A stretch of DNA of 64,000 nucleotides from Sipunculus nudus (GCA_026874595.1 CM049306.1:33372019-33436018); one strand, 5' to 3'. Counted from the first letter of the stretch, positions 34,990 to 46,459 are shown. Notes: generated by a model from the letters alone, not told the origin. Program-made: numbers and translations.

Positions 34990-35185
34990 ATGGCGCCAAT
35001 AAGCGGATCAGGCAAAGTTGTCGTTTCGCCGACCCACACAATATATTGCTTATGTTGGCGCCAAAAGAATGCGCTATTTTCCCGTGATACGTTTTTGCGA
35101 TGCCGTCCTGTAGTGCGGACTCTGAGAAAACAGTGCATACCGGTGGCTTTGGTGTGATAGAAATCCCGCTGTAAATGGCGCCCAG
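34990..35185. promoter_or_regulatory. Cluster of three GGCGCC sites, one E2F-like
   Basis: GGCGCC occurs at 34992, 35057 and 35178. The middle one is TTGGCGCCAAAA (35055-35066), which on the minus strand reads as a strong E2F-type site, and the first is ATGGCGCCAAT. The stretch is GC-richer than its surroundings and is covered by a 90-codon minus-strand frame without an ATG start or known domain. It could be a small promoter or a repeat; neither is established. Confidence 0.25.
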
Positions 35186-35689
35186 GTGGCCTTTTCCCGT
35201 AGCCTCGTGATTACGTTTTCTCGACAAACCTCCTGTAATAACTATTTTAGTACGTCAGTAAGTGGATTAAGGTGATGAGAGACGTTTCTTTAGGGTGCAA
35301 TAGTAATCTTTTCCACCTAACCGTACACAATAAACTTTAGGTAAAACTTTCTAAAACATTTATTTCTCTCAGGCACCGAGCGAGAACTCCAAAGTCTGAC
35401 ATGACATTAAGATTGTATACTTTATATATTTTCATTGAATTTTCTTTTGTCACAATTATCATATATATTGTACGTGCAGTTGTTCATAATGCATGATCGT
35501 TAATAACTAGAGAAAGCTTGTGAAAAAAACGCATAACAAAATATTAGAATGAAAACTATATCTTTAAATGAAGCGTCATTAGAGATCACGATTGCACCTG
35601 GCTCTGATAATGACACCGAGCCTGATGCACCTTAGAGGGGTAATAAAGTGTAGTGATTAAGATAATCTTTTAAAACGTTATGTGAAAAT
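35186..35689. other. Anonymous stretch
   Basis: Nothing recognised. Confidence 0.35.
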
Positions 35690-36100
35690 AAGCCAAAAAA
35701 AGCGCCGATTCCACAGGTAGTCTGCATTTATGTTCCCGTGTGTATTATGTTATATGTGGACACCAGAGAAGATGGCCACCGCTCCTTATCCAAACAATGA
35801 GCGACTAATCGGACAAATCGGGAGTGAGAAAATGACAAAATAGGCTTCACCTTTCCTCACCAACAGCTGATGACCTATACCATGCCGCACATGCGCAATC
35901 ACGAACGGTTTCCTTCTGTTAACACAGGCACGTGTTTTTACTGTTTTTTACCACATGTCTGGAGGGGCGTTATAAGAAGTTTTCCTAGCAGGAATGAACC
36001 ACAGTTCATTTATATGTAAACAGATTAAGCAAAATATTACAACAAATTATGCAGGTGAATGGGTAACTTTATTTAAATGAAAGGCTTTTGCCGTTTGTGA
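35690..36100 (+). repeat. Interspersed repeat family D, full copy
   Basis: The copy begins AAATAAGCCAAAAAAAGCGC and CGATTCCACAGGTAGTC, includes AAGATGGCCACCGCTCC (YY1-like word), CAGCTGATGACCTATACCAT and GCGTTATAAGAAGTTTTCC, and ends with an AATTATGCAGGTGAATGGG block. It shows the uninterrupted state of the site that carries a MITE in the 60-kb copy. Confidence 0.65.
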
Positions 36101-36740
36101 TCAAAATGTAAATCAAGAGAACCGTGCTACATAGTTATCAACCGTTTACATGTACGTGCTTTTAGAAAGTTTGCATAAAAGATAAAAAATGATGATCCAT
36201 AAGCGGAGCAGGCATTTAGATAACAGCAAAAGACCTTTTCTTCGATAATCCCGCTCCTGATGGACGTTCAAGAAAACACTGTGAAAAGCCAAAGCTTGCT
36301 AATATAATGTCTACATATTATCATATTCATTGAGATAATATACATGTACACTGCCAAAAATAATTTTCTTGAAAAATAAAATAATATGTCCCTTCCCCTA
36401 TAATTACTTACTATCAGAAAAATATCTTATGGCAAGAACATTTTCTAGGAAGTGGGGCAAGAATTTTTTTTTATAGTAAAATAATTTCTTCATCTGAAAA
36501 GATCGTTCTTTGCTACCAGAAAGACATATCTTATAGCAAGATAAATATTTTAAGATATCATGATGAAGGAAATTTTCTCATGAAAATCTAGATCTATGTT
36601 TTTGACTTTAAATATGCTGCCTATAAATCAAGAAAACAAATCTTGAGGATTTCTTGCGATAGAAAAATGTTCTTTGGATACATTTTATAATCTTTCAAAG
36701 AATTATGTTCAGAGTAGCACTGAATGCTAAGGCTGGAAGA
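36101..36740. other. AT-rich stretch with repeated CTTG/CAAG words
   Basis: From about 36348 (ACTGCCAAAAATAATTTTCT) to 36700, words such as ATCTTATGGCAAGA and ATCTTATAGCAAGA recur. It may be a diverged DNA transposon; no boundaries could be set. Confidence 0.25.
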
Positions 36741-36786
36741 GATCCAGATGTAAACATTTGCTCCGTAAATTGTTTACATCTGTATC
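36741..36786. repeat. 16-bp inverted repeat with forkhead-type cores
   Basis: CAGATGTAAACA (36745-36756) and TGTTTACATCTG (36771-36782) are perfect inverted partners with a 14-base loop; including the next four bases the arms are 16 bp with one mismatch. Each arm holds TGTTTAC, a forkhead-factor core. Confidence 0.6.
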
Positions 36787-36842
36787 CCGATCGTCGATCC
36801 GAGATGGTCGTTCATAAAAAGTGGATGTGACTTTCTGTAAAT

Positions 36843-37325
36843 TAAAGGGACAAAATCAGGAGCTATATTATACCTATCATTTACTTTTAGCTTGATACAA
36901 AAGTTTCCCACCAGAACCATCCCAGTAATCAGTCTCATTTCCTGGCATACGGTTGTTTAACACCTTGTTACGGCTATACGTGTTGGTAAACTGTTTACTA
37001 TAACAAGAACACATGACCGGAGGTCCGATTAAGCGGGGCAATACGCGCTGTTTCAGCCAGTGGGAACATGTATTATATTTTATTTGACCAAGTCAGTCAG
37101 GGCATCTCCTGATTGACACGTGTTGTGGCTCCATGTTGCCCACAGCCCCACGCACTGTTTATGTTGACACCTGCGATCGCGCCCTGTCCACTGTTTTTAA
37201 CACTCGTTTACAGGAGTGAGCAAATGGTTTCAAGGCAATATTTTGGCAGGTACAGATTTATTTTAAAGGGAAGAGGCTATTTTTCGTGTTAACTCAACAT
37301 GCATTATATGTGAATTGGCCCATTT
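36843..37325 (+). repeat. Interspersed repeat family C, full copy
   Basis: Reference copy for the family. Blocks in order: AAGGGACAAAATCAGGAGCT, AAAGTTTCCCACCAGAACCA, AACACCTTGTTACGGCTATA, CGCCCTGTCCACTG, GTTTACAGGAGTGAGCAAAT, CAATATTTTGGCAGGTACAG and GCTATTTTTCGTGTTAACTC. Confidence 0.65.
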
Positions 37326-39721
37326 AAGAAAAGCCATTTTCACTTCTTGCGGGTTTCATTTCTAAGGATTTCTGGTAAGCAATTTGTTCATGGATGACTT
37401 CGAATAGCTTAGATAACAAAAATGATGATTTGAAGGATTTTTTTGTGTTAAGTACGTACGTGCAGTTATCAGAGAAGAGTTAATCAACAGGAATCTCAGC
37501 TTTAATAAGAAACAACCGCAAAATACAGGGTTTGTCTGTGGATTTCATTGGGTATAGCATAGACACGATGAGAAGTAATAGAGAAGAGTGACATATGGTG
37601 ATGGGGAAGGGCTAATAATTGTTAAGAAGAAAAATGAGAGAAACCTGGAACCTTTAATATATAGAATAAACACGTCTCTGTTTTAGAAAGCTCTAGTATT
37701 AAAGAACAAAAACAAACTTAAACATTATTCATGTTTCACTCTGTCTGAGTAAATATTGAATCAAAGATAGGATCAGTAGAAGAACGCACACTGTCTGGAT
37801 CCGCAGACTCTAAACACACAAGCGGTAGCTCCTTAGTGTCATAGCTTGTCCTATCTAGGTAGCGTGTCGGTCAACAGAGGATAATGCCGACAGCAACAGC
37901 AGGGGTATCATGCTGTGTGAGCTAACGGTGTGTCCCAGGCTTCATATATCATACTGAGTTAACATGACAGCCTCGCCAGTCTGTTCTTGCTGTTTTGTAG
38001 CTGCTGTAGTCCGTATGATAGCCTGGAATGTCGTGTCGTATTCTAACATGCAAATCAATCATACCAATTCTGTCTACCTCGATAAAACAGGGAGTCATTG
38101 GGGACACCAACTAAATATGCCGCTCACTTCAGGTGGAAGGGCTGGCTTTGTCAGATAGCCGACTTCCGGCCAAAAGAACTACGCTCCGCAGGGAATTCGA
38201 GCGCTACACATATGTTATTAACAAAAATCACAAAATTGCCTCAAACAAAGCATATCCTTCATTGGCATATCAATACATTGGACTTTAAGGTTTATTAAAA
38301 GACCTATGGCTTCTGACTTGTTTGCCCTTTTTATTATAAAACTGTATTTATGCCACGGTAGTGTACAAAAATAATACATTAACATATTGGAAGAGGGTGG
38401 AAATGAGGCGTAAGTTCAGGGAGTACCTGAATAAACTATTCTTCCTTCAGGGAATAGTGTTATGCCCTTGCCGTATTTTCTTATCTTTTTTTGGCCTTTT
38501 CCTTTTTACAGCTAACACTGCAGCCGTCTGTTCTTGAACTTTTTTTCCCATTTTGGCGCATCTCGTTCAAGGGTATTGTCCTTCAAACGCTCCCTGAAGA
38601 CTCATTAGCATGTACAATACGTGGTTCCAGAGTAACAATCTGACACCATCAACACTTTGCAGGCAACATGAACTTTGTGTTGTGTTCCTTCCTAATTATT
38701 TTGGGCACGACAAATAAACACTAAGAAAGACATTTAATTATCGTATAATAAAAACTCGTCCGAGATTTTGGCGTGTAAAATATGAAAAGTACTTCCAAAG
38801 TTATGTGGATCACAATATTATATAAAGGCACAGATTTGACCTTGAAGATCTAAAGGTTCGTTACTCCCTGGATTTGGTTTCTCTGAACGTTATTTTGAGA
38901 ATCTGGGAAGGGTGTCTCCCGCCAAGATAAGGGTAGAACCTGGAAAAAGTTTTGAAAATCCATTTTGAAATCATTGTTTCAATGGTTTCAAAGGTAATGG
39001 TTTTGCCTGCCTTCACTAAATGGATTCTAGTGATTCTTCATATCTATCATATTGGTAATCTGACCGATTTTAAACCTAAATCTAATCTGATTTTTTTACC
39101 CAAAGCAACTTTTAAATTTTTTTTTATTTAGTCTTCACTATCGGCTGTGCTGGAAGTTCTTATCATGCTGAGCATATTTATATGCAGCATAACTATGCAA
39201 GATACACAGTGGGCTTCTCATGGGTGAAAAGGTTTGATTATAGAAATTAACCTTTCTAAGTAGAGTAATTGGAAAAGTCTAGGGCACGGCGAGGTAATTA
39301 CACTCCATTGTGTAAGCTAGGGCCAGGCTAGTAAAGTACAAGTCAGAGCACTCGAGTTTAAGTCAACTTAATACCAGTCCCAATCTTTTGAAACCCCTTT
39401 ATAGGTCCTACGACAAGTTCAAGTGGAAATGACCTTTTTTGTAAAATCATCGGCCATGTTGTATTTTAATGCCAATATAGGTCAAATAATAAATTAGACA
39501 TCAAATATGAATTCCTCAACCCCCGAAACCCCATAATCCATATATACTGAACAGTATTGTTGGCCAAACCATTGAAAAGATAAATGTTGAAATGGCCGAT
39601 TTTGGATTTCGGGCTCTCACGGATTCCGCCCACACTTTCACGAGGGACACCCTCGCTATTTTTTTTATTTTACCTTCATAGAAGACAAAAGTACTAGGAA
39701 ACCAACCTTCGCTCTCCACGG
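37326..39721. other. Anonymous stretch
   Basis: No supported gene. At about 37800-38220 the sequence is somewhat less AT-rich and holds a 64-codon frame with no recognised domain. The segment 39500-39720, adjacent to the reverse transcriptase fragment, may belong to the same decayed element. Confidence 0.35.
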
Positions 39722-39910
39722 CTACGGAATTGCTCCAGATGACCCAACAATACGCTGAATAGCGGCACAGGAAGTGCTTGGGCAACTGCCCCATATACAG
39801 TTAAGCCAATAGTCCATAGTTGGCTCGACGAACGCATAATATATTTGGAGCAGAAACGTCTGTGGGAAAAATTTGCTAAGTCTATGTAACAAACCTTCTT
39901 TGCAACACAA
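39722..39910 (-). pseudogene. Non-LTR retrotransposon reverse transcriptase, C-terminal fragment
   Basis: The minus-strand frame reads as the tail of a LINE-type reverse transcriptase: GLLHRLSKFFPQTFLLQIYY followed by AFVEPTMDYWLNCIWGSCPS and CAAIQRI. This matches the family pattern of a basic LLRRL.KFLP segment, then LL.IY.A.V.P..DY...WG.C, then an LQ.I segment, which lies after the catalytic core. The catalytic FADD motif and the endonuclease are not present within the window. The frame breaks after about 62 codons, and a second frame overlaps to the left. This is a 5'-truncated, dead copy. Whether it is RTE, CR1 or Jockey-like cannot be decided from this piece. Confidence 0.65.
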
Positions 39911-41923
39911 CTTTTAAAACTAAAGAAATGTGAGGTTTCCGTGTGAGTTGTTAATCAGTTGTAAGGGTAAGGTAACAGTATTCATGAAGGCTCTGCATAA
40001 CATGCTCATTAATCCTGAATTACAATGTTTTTGATGGTTTGCGTTTTTCAGAACTTATTAAAAAAAACTAAGTTTACTAGTTTATTGATTCATGATATAC
40101 CTTAATTTACAATATTTTAAGGATCAAGACAAGGACATTAAATGGCAACATTACTAAAAACTTCGTGCTTACCTCGATCCATAAACAAAAATTTGCCTAA
40201 AATTATGGATAGAACATTCTAACTAAAATAAAGGATAGTTAATTTTATCCCCCCTTCAAATATATTTATTTTTACTAGACATTAATCGGTTTTGAGCTCC
40301 AGCATTTTAATAATATAAAATAATTTTGATAGAAAATATTTTGTTATGAAGTGCTTTTACATGTAGCAAAACATTTTGTTATTATCATGTTGTCAATTAA
40401 AGATGTGATTTTTTTTATCGAAATTTATAATAAGTGGGTAAAACAATCGTCCTCCCATTTGAAATGATTTATGAAAAATTTGCCTCAGAATCCAACCTTC
40501 ATTTTAACTTTATGTATTATTCTGAAAATATAAGTGCGGATAGAATTTAATTATATTTAATCATTTTAGTGTAACATTTAAAACATACAAACAAAAAAAG
40601 GGCAATAAAAAGCTCAATATCTTGTGGTCCAAGGGGCCTCAGAACAATTATTAGTCTTTAATGTGGCCTTAGACAATCGTATGACCTGCCAACAATTAAA
40701 TGCACAGGTGGCCATGCTTTATTGGTGTGAAATCGACCAATCTCCAGGGTATAAGCTTGTAAATTTCAGTGTCAAAGGTGGTTTACTTGTTCATTTCACT
40801 CAGCATTGAGCCTTGTTCACTTCTTTTTAATGTAAACAGCTGGGTCGTGACCTTTAAGTGCACTTGCACCTCGGTAAATGTAACACTTGATAATAATTTT
40901 CATAATCATAACTTCTACACTTTTACCATGATCTCAAATGTAAGAACAAATAAAAGAAAATAAAATGTGTGAGGGGGTGTCCTCGTTTCTATATTGGATG
41001 AAATATTTTAGTCTTCAACATCTAATAATGCAGTGCACCTTTCACAGAATATATAAATATTAGGAAATCACTTGCTGTGACAGCACTATAAGACATTAAT
41101 CATTGCAACAGAGTTTAATACATAGAGCACTGAATTTTCATGAGGTTTACTCATAACTCAAACATGAAGGGCCAGATATGCGCCGGTAAGTCTAGAAACA
41201 TATTATCACCAAAATCTCCGCAGTGAGCTTAAGACCGGAGTTCGAAAGTTTCTCTTGTTGACAAATTAGCCATTTTGTTTTACCAAACGGGCCTCTGTAA
41301 TCGTTTTCATAAGCTTCGACTGCCTGTCATGTTTAAGTAAAATGAACAAGATGAGTGATTTATCGATTGTCAAGAAATACATCGGGTAGAGTTAATTGAA
41401 CTATGTTTAATGTAAAGTTTAACACTAGTATTAAATCTGTAGAGATTTGATAAACTTTTAACTATTGGTGTGTAAAATAAAGAACTGAATATGATATTAA
41501 ATAATCACAGTGTTAAATTCTGAAGTCCAGATGTATATGTACACAATTTCTGCCTCGTTAATATTAATTAAATTATACTTATTTCATCGAACCTTGAAGA
41601 GAAGGATTAATTTGTTGGGAACAGCCGGGTGTTTGATATCAAGATTTAACCAAGTAAAAAATCAAAAATCCATAGGCTGTAGTTTAATCCTACATGGCTA
41701 CCTCCGTCTGAATATTAATAATACTTCCCTTGGTTCTATATATAGCTCCCAGTGTTATGGATCTATAACATGGTTAACAGATAGCTACAGAACAAATGCT
41801 GACCTACTACCCATGAAAGTGCCCGCCACTTTCACAGTTTGTATAGGATTTTAAGAATTATAAATATACTATTGTGATCCAGATTACAACTAACAGTTAA
41901 TGAATTGATCCTTGATAATAATC
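39911..41923. other. Anonymous AT-rich stretch
   Basis: No gene recognised. A 114-codon plus-strand frame at 41510-41854 has no known domain or clear exon signals. Confidence 0.4.
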
Positions 41924-42060
41924 TAGGGTAGCCGATCCAAGGGGGGTGGGGTGACATGTGGTTCGGACCAGTTTTTTAGAGTTTTAGACCAATTTTTTGT
42001 CTTCTTTCAGGTCTTTCAAGGTTGGACCCTCCCCTTTCTAAAATCCTGGATCTGCCCCTG
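41924..42060. mobile_element. Small MITE with GGATCC-type ends (family E), decayed copy
   Basis: The right end ATCCTGGATCTGCCCCTG and the left end TAGGGTAGCCGATCCAAGG are approximate inverted partners. The interior has GGTTGGACCCTCCCC, as at 60.4 kb (reverse sense). A C tract and A tract follow directly at about 42068-42090. Confidence 0.5.
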
Positions 42061-42165
42061 TTTTACACCCCCCCCCCCCAAAAAAAAAAATCGTCCAAAA
42101 AAGTTTTTGAGGAAGCTGTCAGAAGATAAACCAACTAAGTACCGAAGAGGCTAGAGAGAACCATC

Positions 42166-42240
42166 ACGGGCGGATCAAGTATACATGAAAAGGAAGGGTC
42201 CAACCCAGGAAGACTCATGACAAAACCTAGTGTTTCTATA
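42166..42240 (+). mobile_element. Family E MITE, left-end fragment
   Basis: ACGGGCGGATCAAG, then AAAAGGAAGGGTCCAACCCA and GGAAGACTCATGAC align with the left half of the complete copy at 60408-60590. Confidence 0.5.
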
Positions 42241-42569
42241 AGAATATAATACGCTTTCACAAACTATCCCTCAGGTGCTACCACTGACTCGTACTTTACC
42301 GTTTCGTATATCAGATGTCTTAGTGTTTCTCACTATTTTGAATCAATGGCTTTAGTAAGGGCCTGTAGCACACAGCATATAGTAGGTGCTAGGCAGAGGA
42401 CGGTCTTCGCCATTATGGCGACCGTAGATTCTGATATTGAGAAATAAGAAAATTATAGAACAGTGGGCCGACACTTTTCTCTGTTTTCTCTTTCCTGTGT
42501 ATGGAAGACTTGGTGATCGCAGTGCTGCCACTTAATACTTGTTTACAAATATTTATTTATAAATGTATT

Positions 42570-42574
<5 letters not shown>

Positions 42575-42612
<38 letters not shown>
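42575..42612. repeat. (TA)n microsatellite left of the hairpin
   Basis: About 38 bases of TA. Confidence 0.95.
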
Positions 42613-42614
<2 letters not shown>

Positions 42615-42714
42615 TAATACACATAGAAGTTCAATACATCATAGTGAAAGTGCTCTACCATGCAGGGGAGCATTTATAATGAATTGTTTACAGATATTTT
42701 ACTTCATGTATGAC

Positions 42715-42825
42715 AGAACTGTTTCGTGAGTGCAGCTGACCAGCCGGCTCACTCTTCAGGTATATTGTACAAACTCTACCTGAAGAGTGAGCCGGCTGGT
42801 CATCTGCACTCACGAAACAAGTTCT
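42715..42825. repeat. Near-perfect hairpin, 48-bp arms, 14-base loop
   Basis: The left arm (42715-42762) and right arm (42777-42825) pair with one mismatch and one one-base bulge. Key words are GTTTCGTGAGTGCAG, GACCAGCCGGCTCACTC and TTCAGGTA in the left arm and their complements in the right. The arms are GC-richer than the neighbourhood. (TA)n tracts lie on both sides at 42575-42612 and 42863-42898. Possibly a foldback element or a source of double-stranded RNA; no coding sequence. Confidence 0.9.
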
Positions 42826-42860
42826 ATAGAAAATGAATTTAAACTAACTGTAAGCGATAC

Positions 42861-42862
<2 letters not shown>

Positions 42863-42898
<36 letters not shown>
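42863..42898. repeat. (TA)n microsatellite right of the hairpin
   Basis: About 36 bases of TA. Confidence 0.95.
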
Positions 42899-42901
<3 letters not shown>

Positions 42902-43001
42902 GCAGCACTGTTATCTGTGCATGCTCACATAATAGGGTGCTGTGCTATATTTTTTCTTTGTATGTTTTCGATTTGGGAATGTTTCTATCTTTTATATTGA
43001 T

Positions 43002-43024
43002 ATCATCATCATCATCATCATCAT
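43002..43024. repeat. (TCA)n microsatellite
   Basis: Seven to eight TCA units. Confidence 0.95.
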
Positions 43025-43510
43025 GTTTATGAATCAAAGGTATTATGAAACATTATTGTTGACTGCATATATTTGGACATAATTTTTCCTTCCAAGAGAA
43101 CTAATATTCCACTGCATTTTTTCTAGCTATTTTATTCTGACAGTAAAGTAATGGGCTGAAATGCTAAGACCGTATGCAAACCTTGTTATTTTTATATGTT
43201 TCCGAATATTGTAATTTTGATAAAAGGCTCGTGTTAAGGATGTGAATATTATTTGCTGTCGGTCTTTACACGTATGGAAATCACCTTCCTATACATGAAA
43301 TAACAGGGACAGATTTAGAGGGGGCACTGAGAGCTGTTTTTGGAAGTAAATTTTTTGGAAATCGATAAATATACGCTTAATCCTAAAACTCGGCGCAGGA
43401 TTTTGGCCTGGAATAGTTTTCCCCCATACTAATGCTTGCTGGCATTTGTCAATTTCAACATTTCCTCAGAAATATTATATTGTTTTGCGTTATTAGTGTT
43501 ATTATTGCAG
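43025..43510. other. Anonymous AT-rich stretch
   Basis: Near 43305 a GGGACAGATTTAGAGGGGGC phrase recalls the left end of family E elements. Nothing else was seen. Confidence 0.3.
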
Positions 43511-43645
43511 CGCCGTCTGCCAGAAACTTCACCAGTTCCCAGTTCATCTCGACCTACCAGTGAACTTGGCCAGACTCACTGGACCAGAAAACTGCGAAGT
43601 GCGCATGCTCGTTATAAACTTCTACTGGTTCCTACGAAATCGTAA
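43511..43645 (+). other. Possible terminal coding exon, unrecognised
   Basis: TTATTATTGCAG at 43499-43510 is a plausible splice acceptor. It is followed by an open frame of about 44 codons rich in Ser, Pro and Arg (ETSPVPSSSRPTSELGQ, then THWTRKLRSAH) and a TAA at 43643. The stretch is less AT-rich than its flanks. There is no domain and no upstream exon, and I see no AATAAA shortly downstream. Chance is a real possibility. Confidence 0.15.
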
Positions 43646-44000
43646 TGAAAAACTCTTATCTCCTTCTACAGAACCTTGAAAGGTCAAAGGTTGCAATAGT
43701 TTTATTAGGGTTTAAGCTACTTGTTTGTCTAATGTGGCATTGAGTTACTTATCAGTGTCCGCGCCGGTGTGCTTAATTACCGGGACAGCTGTTACAATGT
43801 ACCGATGTATAAATCTGACACCCAAGATTAGCGGCCGTTTTGAAATAACCAAGTGACCAGAGAGGGATATCATTCTATGTAGCTTTGTTGGCTTTGTCAA
43901 GACTGGACATGTACCTAGCTCAGCAGGATAATATTTCAAAGCAAAACAGACCTGACTGATAAGTTGAGAAGCGTTTTTATCTATCTTAGACATCATTTTT

Positions 44001-44058
44001 ACAGATTGAGCATGGCCCCTGCAACATCTATGACAGATTTTTCTTGAAACACGATATT
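44001..44058 (+). other. U6 snRNA-like 3' half (very degraded pseudogene candidate)
   Basis: ACAGA at 44001, AGCATGGCCCCTGC (14 bases, 44009-44022), ATGACA (44030-44035), TTCTTGAAAC (44041-44050) and ATATT (44054-44058) follow the order and nearly the spacing of the central and 3' parts of U6 snRNA. The 5' stem-loop cannot be recognised and several segments between the matches differ. If real it is a dead copy. A chance match remains possible. Confidence 0.25.
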
Positions 44059-44160
44059 CAGTTTGATGTACTACCAAGGGCAAGCTGCCAAAGAGTTGGC
44101 AAAAATACGTGTGTGTCATAACATGTCCATCAGACTCCCACGAAAGAACCCGTAACGATC

Positions 44161-44208
44161 GATACCGGTGTAACGACGGGGGTAATCTGAAATCGCTACA
44201 CCGGCATC
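44161..44208 (-). repeat. 16-bp hairpin with 16-base loop
   Basis: GATACCGGTGTAACGA (44161-44176) and TCGCTACACCGGCATC (44193-44208) pair with two mismatches in this sense, but on the minus-strand RNA both become G-U pairs, giving a continuous 16-bp stem. Confidence 0.6.
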
Positions 44209-45852
44209 AAATGAAATGATGGACCCACTTCAAATAAAGGGAGAAATATTTCGGTCCAGTTGTAAAGCGGGAGAGGCTCTCAAAGGCTGCAGGCGCTTGA
44301 TAAGTCACTTATAAGCAGGCAGCCCTGGGCTGCGATGTGTAGCGCTAGGCATAAGTGCTTTACAGGTCAGTGGGTGTTTGAAATCGACTCTACTGGATCT
44401 ATTTGTTGCCGGCCGAGTTAATATGAGATTTACCTTTAGTGGGCATGTAGAGATAGTGTCAGCATCCAACACGGGCAGGTGTTGTTCGTCCGGTCTTCCC
44501 AATCCACCCCTATCTATCGGTGTTAGCTATGGGTGGCAGGTTATACCTACCACGATATCGCTTAAAAGCCAATCTCACGATCATCATTTGTCTACACCTG
44601 TTTCTTCTACATTTCTTTATTTAATAAAATGATAGTCTCATCATCTGCCGGTTGCATTATTTATAATATTAGGATAATTGGTATCATTCGATATTAAATA
44701 TGTTATTATTAAAGCCAGCCATTACCTGCCTTACTTATAGAGTATATGTGATTTCTGATTTATTCTTGATGCGTTTTAATAGATGGTGTTTAATTCCTGC
44801 CAAGAAAAGTAACGAAAACGCACCTATGCTGGGTGTATAAGCATGCTTATCTACAAGCTGTTTGTAAACATAGCACACGTGCCTATGTTGACAAACATGA
44901 AAAGCGTGAGATCACAGGTGATTGATTGCGCATGTGAGGGAGTTAAAAGTTAATGGTGCCAAATATGGTCTTGATGTCCTTTTTCTGATGAGTTTTGAAT
45001 CATACGGAGCCAATTTAATGGCCCCGACATGTTATAAACTCATGTATAAAAACAAAACGGAAAGCCTGTATCTTGTGGGATCAGAACTGTATTGCTTGTT
45101 ATTTTGTTATAAAAAGGTTGAATAGATTATTTTTAATCTGGATTGCAGATTGGCAGCGTTTATATATACGAGTTTCTATTCGCTAACGTTTCATTTTTTT
45201 ATCTTTGTTTCTTTAAACTTGGGTTTTTATCAAATAATTAAAAAAGCCCTCATGTTCGATGTTTCCTGATAAACAAGAAAGATTGTAATTTATTTACTGA
45301 TAAACGCCTCTTAAATATTAAGCTTATGGAAAGGTTAATCAGCTTTTGATAATAGCTATTCAGGACACATAATACCAATGAAACCTTGATGTGTGGTAGT
45401 CGAGAGGCTCGGGGGAGAAGAAATGATCGACAATCATATTTATTGCATGTATAATTAACAACATTGTGCCAGTAGTCTGTGAAAGCACAAAGGTATAGTC
45501 GAGCTGAGCGAGCTGAAAGTAAATAGATTTATATATATATATATATTAATTTTGAATTTTATGTAAATATCATGTTATTCGAAAAGTTTAAGGTATATTT
45601 GTTGGCTCTTACAGTCTCTATAGCGATATATCCCTCCCGGTGTACAAATATATCCAAACAGAAAGAAAAAAGAGTTATAAAACATAAAGGGAAACAAGAT
45701 GGTAGAAGTGACTCAATGTATATAGAATTTGCCATTGTATGGAATCTACAGCCTCTTCTGCTGTATATATAAATATAAACATCGTGGCATATAAACATAT
45801 ATTATGTTAAAAAAATAAATATTGAAAACATTATGGTTAAATGAATGCACAT

Positions 45853-45854
<2 letters not shown>
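44209..45854. other. Anonymous stretch
   Basis: No supported gene. A short (TA)n run lies at 45531-45546. Confidence 0.4.

Positions 45855-45885
<31 letters not shown>
45855..45885 (+). repeat. (GA)n microsatellite
   Basis: About 31 bases of GA. Confidence 0.95.
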
Positions 45886-45890
<5 letters not shown>

Positions 45891-46459
45891 GTGATAAGTA
45901 TGGAAAGGAAAAAGGCTTCTGAAGGCTATACTCTTCCTTTCAATAGTTCTTGAAAATGGCTTATTATTTCCAAATAAATGGAAGTTTTAGTTTTTATAGG
46001 AGGCCAATTCCTGAATCATATGGCATTAACATAAGTCATTATGTGAACAATCAATGCATTGCAGCCTGGCTCGGGAACATTCCCCTAGGACAGGAGCTCG
46101 CAGAGTACCATACAATACTTGTATACAATACTTTAAACTGCACAATCCAGGGTATAGGATAGCTTTTTCTGTTTGAACCACAAATGTTCCCTGACCGCTC
46201 TTTTATATGTTTTTCACGATAAATGTTATTTGCAAAAAAACCTTGAATGTGTTTACATGAATAGACCCTCTCTTAGAGCAGACCAACTCCGATTAATATT
46301 CTTCTGACGAGCCCGCGTCAAGTGCAAGTATTGTAAAATTTGCTAGAAATGGATTCAAATGAAAACAACAAACCGCGGCGGCCACACCCTCCCATTAAAT
46401 ATAAAGTGGCTTTATTATATTTAATCATCAGTGATATAACAAAATTTATGCAATAACAA
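45886..46459. other. Anonymous stretch
   Basis: A 70-codon frame near 45950 is unsupported. Nothing else was seen. Confidence 0.3.

Noticed and set aside
34955-35227. 90-codon minus-strand frame over the GGCGCC cluster
   Set aside because: It begins with TTG, not ATG, which is not a normal start in an animal gene. No domain or splice context was seen.
41510-41854. 114-codon plus-strand open frame
   Set aside because: AT-rich, with no domain and no splice signals in good position.
43745-44119. 124-codon minus-strand open frame
   Set aside because: No recognisable domain. It covers the U6-like segment on the other strand and lacks exon signals.
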